Shown one piece after another: positions 57,941-64,000 of a stretch of DNA of 64,000 nt. Numbering within the stretch: position 1 is the first letter of the stretch; each line of letters starts with the position of its first letter. Both the position numbers and the translations under genes were made by a program. Source of the DNA: Bromus sterilis (Eukaryota; Streptophyta; Magnoliopsida; Poales; Poaceae); contig OX465598.1 in the NCBI GenBank assembly GCA_950022295.1, positions 189,095,501 through 189,159,500 on the forward strand, given 5' to 3'. Under the pieces are notes generated by a model. It saw only the letters and a list, made by a program, of their open reading frames with translations, had not been told where the DNA came from and did no database searches.

Positions 57941-58600
57941 GAGCACAAGCTAGCAGTCAAGGCAGACGCCAAGCCTGTGAAGCAAAAGGTCCGCCGTCAA
58001 GCACCGGATCGCCAAGAGTTCATAGCGGAAGAGATCCAGAAGTTGCTCAAAGTCGGGTTCATCCAAGAGATCAGACACCCCACTTGGTTAACCAACCCTG
58101 TTGTCATCCCCAAGGCGAATGGGAACAAGAGGCTGTGCATCGACTACGACAACGTCAACGACGCTTTCCCGAAAGATCATTTCCCTCTCCCTCGCATTGA
58201 TCAAATCATGGACTCAACAGCCGAGTGTGCTCGATTGTCTTTCCTGGATGCTTACGCCGGTTACCACCAGATCAAGATGGCAGTCGAAGACAAAGAGAAA
58301 ACCACGTTCATCACCCCCTGCGGCATATATTGCTACATATGCATGCCCTTTGGGTTGAAGAATGCGGGATGCGCCTTCTAGAGGGCCATCCACAACGGCC
58401 TCGGGCCGCAACTACACCGCAATGTCGAGGCCTATATGGACGACTTGTGATCAAGACCAAAGAAGAAGACACTCTTGTTGAGGACCTGCGTGAGACATTC
58501 CACAATCTCGACAAGATGCAATTGAAGCTGAATCCGGAAAAGTGTGTTTTCGGTCTGCCTTCCGGCAAGATCCTCGGGTTTTTGGTGTCCTTGTCGTGGA
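57935..58600 (+). pseudogene. Tat/Retand-type reverse transcriptase, truncated
   Basis: The frame enters RT at ADRQEFIAEEIQ-like sequence and shows the fingers/palm motifs LLKVGFIQEIRHPTWLTNPV, LCIDYDNVNDAFPKDHFPLP, FLDAYAGYHQIKM and CMPFGLKNAG. Active-site YMDD is at 58433-58444. It has a TAG at 58379-58381 in place of the usual Gln before the RAI-like motif, and a 1-bp loss right after YMDD giving TGA at 58448. The family match ends at about 58,595 (KILGFLVS); RNase H and integrase are absent. The element has lost most of pol. Confidence 0.82.
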
Positions 58601-60110
58601 AAATTCACGGTAGATGTCCGAAGAGTCGAACTTAACATGGGACCTTTGCAGCCAGGCGATTTCGTAGAGAGAGTCGACATGGACAAGAGACTCAGCGATT
58701 TACCCAGGTTTCAGCCCCTCTTTGTCTCGAGGTAAAAGCCTACTCCTGCTCCTTATTATTATGGGTTCCGACTCTCCAATAGAAGAGTCGGTTGATCGGT
58801 TACAAGAGAGTCGGCTTATAATCTTACTCTCGAGGAGATCTAGGTTACGCCGACAAGTGTCTAGTCCTATCTTGGATTGAGATTGTCCTTGACCCTGGAT
58901 CCCAGGGACCTCATCTTATAAAGGCACCGGGTCCCGGGATTCCGCGAGTCCGACTCCGACACAAGGTGAGTCCTATTCTACTTTAAAAATATGCTATGTG
59001 ATACACAAGGTAAGTCGAATTCCTTCTACGGCTTTGATCTTCTTTCCTTGGCGCAACCGGCCCGCCGCCGGGTCTTCTTTCGTGGCCTTCTGTGGGTGAG
59101 TCGGCCCATAGATCTAATGTCGGGTCATGGGCTTAGTCCACCCCCCCGACATTAGCCCCCGGATTTGTGTGATGCTTTAGTCTTCGGGGCAATCTTCTTG
59201 TCTCCATTGTGGTTGCCGACTCCTTAATTGGACAGGGCGACTCCCAACCTCTCTGAGATTTGCAATGATCGGTGTCAATCTTCGGTGAGCCGGCTCTTGT
59301 AACCGAGCCGACTCACACTCTTTGGTGATTTAAACCCGGCTCTACTTTTTAACAGTAGATCAGATTTTTCCGCTTTTCTTGGAATCCTTGGACGGTTTTA
59401 TCCCGATTCTGGCGGCGCAATCAATGCCCTTTTCATGAAAATCGAGGGATTTGCTCCCGTTAGACATCATCATGCGACGCCTCGGGTTCTGGGATGGTTT
59501 CCTTTATAAATAGGTTCCTTTCCCATCTTCCTTTTCTATCTCGTTCATACTCTTCTTCATCGTCTTCTTCCTCGCGCATTGAAGGTCCCGAGCTCTATCT
59601 CCATCGCGGAGTCAAGCTTCCCTTCCTCAGCGGTTTGCAAAGAACGGACTAGGTCCGTGTCATTCTCGCACGTTAGTCAAGTAAGTTCTTCATCCCCTAT
59701 CTCTTGCTTCAGTCGTTTCGCTCGTCACCATTGTTGCGGACCTTCGAGCTTTTACTGTTTGATAACCTGAGGTAGTTTTTAGTGGTAGATCTCGATGTGC
59801 ATGTGGGCGAATAGGTTAGGATTCCCCATGCACCACTCCGCGTCCATTATTTGTTCGAGAAGATGTGATTGATTTGCCATCTTTAACCGCTTAGGGTTTT
59901 CCGTAAGCTGATAAATCTGCTCATATTTTTGTTGATTTTCCTGAGCCCGGTAGATCCGTCGTGTCATTGTGATTTGTGAAACTTGTTTGAGTAGTCATCG
60001 TAGAGTCGGTTTCGGTCCGACTCCTTGGATTCCAGTCGGGGTTATCCTCTTTTTGTCTTAGTCGGCTCAGTACATATTATCTTTTATCTTCTAGGTCCGA
60101 CTCCTGCGCT
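58601..60110 (+). other. Upstream region of the PF04195-like gene
   Basis: No coding frame. The sequence is dotted with GAGTCGG/CCGACTC strings, and it has a TATAAAGGCACC at about 58,917 and a second TATA at 59,505. The former may mark an LTR-type promoter. CT-rich sequence after 59,520 looks like a 5' untranslated region. Confidence 0.45.
59503..59512 (+). promoter_or_regulatory. Putative TATA box
   Basis: TTTATAAATAGG lies about 600 bp before the ATG at 60111, followed ~30 bp later by a pyrimidine-rich leader with TTCTTC repeats. This is a typical grass core promoter layout. Confidence 0.5.
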
Positions 60111-63100
60111 ATGGGTAAGAAGGTTCCTGCCTCTAGGAAGTCGGCAGGAAAAAAGACACCAGTCCCAAAGCCGTCGACTTAGAGAACAACTGTAGAGGAA
60201 AATTGTGCCAAGAGTCAAGTGACTCTAGAACAATTGAACAAAATGGTGGAAGATGGAATTCTCCGGCTCCAAACTGAGATTATGTGGCGGGTCCCAGGAG
60301 AAGATAGTCGGCCAACGCCTAGGGAAGGCGAAGTTATAGTCTTTGCTGATCATGTGACCCGGGGATTTCGTCCTCCCGGGTCAAAATTCTTCAGAAGCGT
60401 GCTATACTGCTACAAGCTACACCTTCAGGGCTTGAGTGCCAACTCGGTAGTCAACATATGCCATTTCCAAGTGTTCTGCGAAGCTTACATGCGGATAAAG
60501 CCGACTTTGAATTTGTTTGCCGAGTTCTATTACTGAAACCGGCAGAATGAATATAGCGAAGCGAGCCAAGTCGATCTTCCCTGCACCCAAACTGTCAAGC
60601 AAGGTGAAGGACTGGCAAAAATATTATTTCTACTATACTTTGGGAGATATCCAAGGTGAGCATCCTCTGCCCGACTTTCGTGAGAGTCGGCTGGTGTTCC
60701 ATGATGGTTTGAATCTTTTCCCAAAGACATCCATCAAAAGAGAAATGAACTGATTATTGGTCGGGTGAGGACTTTGATGGCCCACGGGCTCACTGGCAGA
60801 GACCTGACCCGGTGCTGGGTGTGTTGGCAAATCCATCCTCTCAGCATAAGGGACCGAATTATGTGTGAATACACGGGGAAATATGATCCTATGCGTTTTT
60901 CTCATAATGAACTTACTGCAAGCGAGCTGGTGACGGCTTGTATGAAATTCCTAGTTGAGCGTCTTGAAGATCTCAAGAAAGTCGACCTTGCTCCGTTTTG
61001 CAAGGATAATCCAGCTCCAAGGGTATGTTTTTGTCATATATTCTCTTGACATGTTATCTGTTCAAGTGTTTTTTTATCACCCAACTTGTTTTCTTTCCAG
61101 GAGGATGATCCATGGTGGAATGCTGGTCAAGATCTTGTCGGGAGTGCTAAGAGTCTGAGTCATACAGTAAGAGCCGATCACTCTTCTTTCCTGTAATGTA
61201 TTGTCTTTCCTGACCCTTTTCGTTCTTTATAGGTGACTCAGATGATCATGAGGACAAAGATGAGGAGGAGGTGGAACATGACGAAGTTCCTCCTGTTGAA
61301 GCCGACTCTCGAAAGGAGAGTCAGAATGAGGATCAACCGGTATATGTCCTTTGTCGGCTTTCTATACTGTTGTTTTACTAGGATTTTTGTATCCTTATGT
61401 TGTATCTTTTCTCTTAGGCACAATGCCATAAGAGGCGTACCCGTAGTACCGACTCAGGGGACCCTCTCTTGGTTATGGAAAATGAACCTCGTTGTGTCCG
61501 TGGCAAAACTCCTGATGTGTCGACTCCTTCCCATAAGTCGGAAAGTCTCAAGGACGAGCAACTGCAAGCCGACAACTCTTCTTCTGAGGGATCATCCGCC
61601 CAAGCACCTATCCCTATTAACCGTGGGCAAGTGCCTTTATTTTTATGCCGACTTCATCTTCTTATGTATATTTTTGAAAATTCGTGTTTATTTCCTTGAG
61701 CAGCGCTCGAATCGACCCCAAGGATTTGGCCGACTCTGAAGTCATGAAGGAGTCGGCAGATTTTCCAGAAACTGTCGTTTCTGAGAATTTCAAGAAGGCC
61801 GTCTTAAATGAGTCGAGCCCTTCGGGTCTCTACAAGGATACTTCTCCTATTGTTGGTGCAAAAAAGCCATAGACTCAGCCTGAAAAGGTTGAGACATCTC
61901 CCAGTTCCAACCCGACTCCTGCTGTGGAGAACGTGGTTGTTGATGATGAAGTAATGATCACTGGGATTACCAGGGTGTCCCACCTGCTAAAACAGTCTTG
62001 GCGAAAGTTTTGGATAGCAAGGAGCAGGTGGTGAGTCGGCCTCAGGAATTGATCTCGGAGAAAACTTCTCTTGAAGAATTGTATAGGCGGTCGCTGGCTT
62101 GTTCTACTGAACAACATGGCATAGTTATCCAACTCCGACAACACTATGAGGTATTTTTCTATACTGTCTTTGTTATGTATCCATAGCCCTCATAAGCCGG
62201 CATGGTTGTTGAATACCATGGTGGGTTATGTCTTAGGGGAATTTGAGTTTATTCCCATCATTAGTCCGCATAATTCCCTTGTAGGATTTTATGAGTCGAA
62301 ATATTTTTTGAGAGGTAGCCCCCATGAGTCGGTGAGACATGATTGTATCTCACCGGGTTAGAAATTTGTTTGAAGGTGTAGCCCCCAAGTATCTGGTTGG
62401 GCAGTGTGTCTAAGCATATACTTAGTGATTTTTTGTTTTTGACAGTCTCTTGCTTTGAAAATCAGCAATGATGCTTGTCAGCTAGAGGAGACTTATAGAG
62501 CCGAGGTGGCCAAGCGTGAACAAGCTGAAAAGCAAGTCGATCGTCTCCTTGATGAGCTGAAGAAGAAGGATGATGAACTGATCAGGCTAAAGCCGACTCT
62601 ACTGAAGTTGAAAGCGGCTTGTCAAAGGCATGTGATTACATGACGTCTCAGTGTGATGCGACCAAGAAGAAACTCGAGTCGGTTGAGAAGAAGCTGGAAA
62701 CGATGAAAGGTAGCATCAACTGACTCGTGTCAGCAATTTTTGGTAAGTCGGAAAATCCTTTGGCAGTTTCTGTTTTTCTGACTTTCTTTTCTGTTTTGCT
62801 AACTTTGTTTATATCTGCTTGTCTTTCTGTAGGCAAGGAACATGATGTTGTGAACGAGTCACCTGCCATGAAGTTTACTTGTACCTTTGCTATTGTCAAG
62901 CAATTGTTCGAGGGTGCCTGTAAGGCCATAGGTGCGACTCAGCCGAAGCCCCCAAGCATGAAAAGAGTGAATGACATGATGGGGCCTCTTTCAGTTGTTC
63001 CTGAATGGGTGAAGCTTGGTAAGCGCTCAGCTTGCTGTATGGGTGTGATGCGAGGCCTAGAGCTCGCCAAGGCCTATCATCCCAGCTTAAAGCCGAAACT

Positions 63101-63485
63101 TTTGGCTTCCAGCTTCCCCGAATTTAAGGCTGATAATTCTAAGTTCACCAAGGAGGATCATACCAAAGTTCGCAAAGAGACCCGCTCGGGCGCGACTAAG
63201 ATAGTTGATGGGATGGATCTGTCTTATATGGAAGTCGGATATGATGATTCCAACAAGAGGCGTCGAGTCGATCTGCCTACTCCAACCGAGTTTGCGCTCC
63301 TTCCGTCCCCGAAGAAAGTCCCAGAGTCGGCTGGCTCTGTCGAGCGGACTTCAGGTGCGGAAGAAGATGAGTTGAAGATGGATGACATCTCTTATGCAGA
63401 CTTGGTTGAGATGTGTAATGTCCTCATGTCATCTGCAGGTGGTGCCGGGTCATCGTCGTACGGAAAAGCCGGTGATCAAGCGTAG
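60111..63485 (+). pseudogene. Putative gypsy-type transposon protein (PF04195-like), multi-exon, decayed
   Basis: The start is ATG 60111 (MGKKVPASRKSAGKK). The first exon contains the family hallmark HVTRGFRPPGSKFFRSVLYC...LHLQGLSANSVVNICHFQVFCEAYM, then VKDWQKYYFYY, GEHPLPDF, and LTGRDLTRCWVCWQIHPLS. Introns with good borders follow (61023-61100 and several more to ~62820). Later exons encode an acidic, Ser-rich region, a Lys/Glu/Leu-rich coiled coil (about 62,450-62,700: YRAEVAKREQAEKQVDRLLD) and a C-terminal domain (from about 62,834: GKEHDVVNESPAMKF) ending at TAG/TAA near 63485. Damage includes TAG at 60180-60182, frame changes between about 60,520 and 60,765, and stops or shifts near 61,870 and 61,970. 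The family is known only as plant retrotransposon-associated and its function is unknown. Confidence 0.72.
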
Positions 63486-64000
63486 GCTTTAGGCAATCAG
63501 CTTTAAAAAACTTTTATGATGCATTTGATAAGGTCGTAGTGCCGTGTTTTGTAATATTGGGAAACATGTCCCGTGGCTTGTGACCAGTGTGTTTGGTCAA
63601 GTACTCTTATGTTATTTTGCCTTATGGCTTTTGAATGCTGATATTTTTACGGCGCAAGTCGGTTTTCACCACTTTCCCTTTTGCTTGTTGACTTATGATA
63701 GTCGTTTTCTTGAGAGAGCTTGATTTTGGCAGAGTTTTATGCTTTGAAGAAAATCTGGTTCTATTGTAGCAAATTGTTGTAGGCAGAAGAGTCGGCGTGT
63801 GTGCCATACTGTCAAACCTTTGATAAGGAATTTGTTTTGAGGTATTGCCTCCCAAGAGTCGGTGTATGCATCTGGGTATTGTACCGAGTCTTTGCTTGAG
63901 AAGAAACTTTGAAGTGTAGTCCCCATGAGTCGGTATGTGCATCTAGGTGCGGTGCCGAGTCACATAGGTCTAACTTGCAAAAAAACATTGTAAATAGTTT
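63486..64000 (+). other. 3' flank of the PF04195-like gene with short repeats
   Basis: The string GAGTCGGT[G/A]T[A/G]TGCATCT[G/A]GGT is present twice (about 63,860 and 63,927). Both are followed by GT[A/G]CCGAGTC and preceded by a CCCC[A/C]TGAGTCGG-type motif. Similar AGCCCCC[A]TGAGTCGG strings occur in the intron near 62,320. No gene is seen. Confidence 0.55.

Overview
This window is plant nuclear DNA, most likely from a large-genome Triticeae-type grass (wheat, barley or Aegilops relative). The evidence is spliceosomal introns, a tRNA-derived SINE, a Stowaway MITE, a CACTA transposon, and Copia and Gypsy LTR retrotransposons nested in one another. I see no intact ordinary host gene. Almost every recognisable coding stretch belongs to a mobile element. 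The species is inferred from repeat style, not proven.

Layout. 1-3,000: anonymous DNA with a SINE that has matching target-site duplications (933-1242) and a GC-rich 51-bp-period minisatellite (about 2450-2830). 3,020-17,740: a probable composite Mutator-like element. It carries a FAR1/MULE-transposase gene on the plus strand (4348-6826, broken by two nonsense codons and a frameshift) facing an intron-containing minus-strand gene with a plant-mobile-domain-like N-terminus and a Ulp1 (C48) protease C-terminus (7426 to about 15620). The second gene is split by a 2.7-kb internally deleted Copia element (10626-13360, TSD TATTG). 17,740-22,110: noncoding DNA, a MITE-like inverted-repeat element (18955-19190), a GC-rich fragment and an old dispersed repeat.

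22,116-29,811: a young full-length Gypsy/chromovirus with two 916-bp LTRs that I read as identical, TSD CAATC, and one uninterrupted 1,695-residue gag-pol frame whose last ~100 codons lie inside the 3' LTR. 31,678-50,960: a CACTA element (TIR CACTACAAGAAATATGCT, TSD TGA) with no recognised transposase. Inside it sits an apparent long solo LTR (36,594-48,383), and inside that a second copy of the same Gypsy family (38,075-45,804, TSD CACAT) whose pol is broken by a 4-bp duplication. The order of events is therefore readable: old repeat, then CACTA, then long LTR element, then Gypsy copy 2.

50,964-54,908: resumption of the old repeat, a second copy of the dispersed repeat, and another grass-type repeat. 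54,909-58,600: a decayed Tat/Retand-type Gypsy gag-protease-RT, truncated inside RT. 58,620-64,000: a TATA-bearing upstream region, then a multi-exon, coiled-coil-containing pseudogene of the putative gypsy-type transposon family (PF04195-like).

The genes work as parts of mobile elements, not as a host pathway. The best candidates for something unusual are the FAR1-transposase plus Ulp1-protease cargo element, the Gypsy family whose polyprotein terminates within its own LTR, and the transposase-less CACTA built from nested tandem duplications with exon-like remnants.
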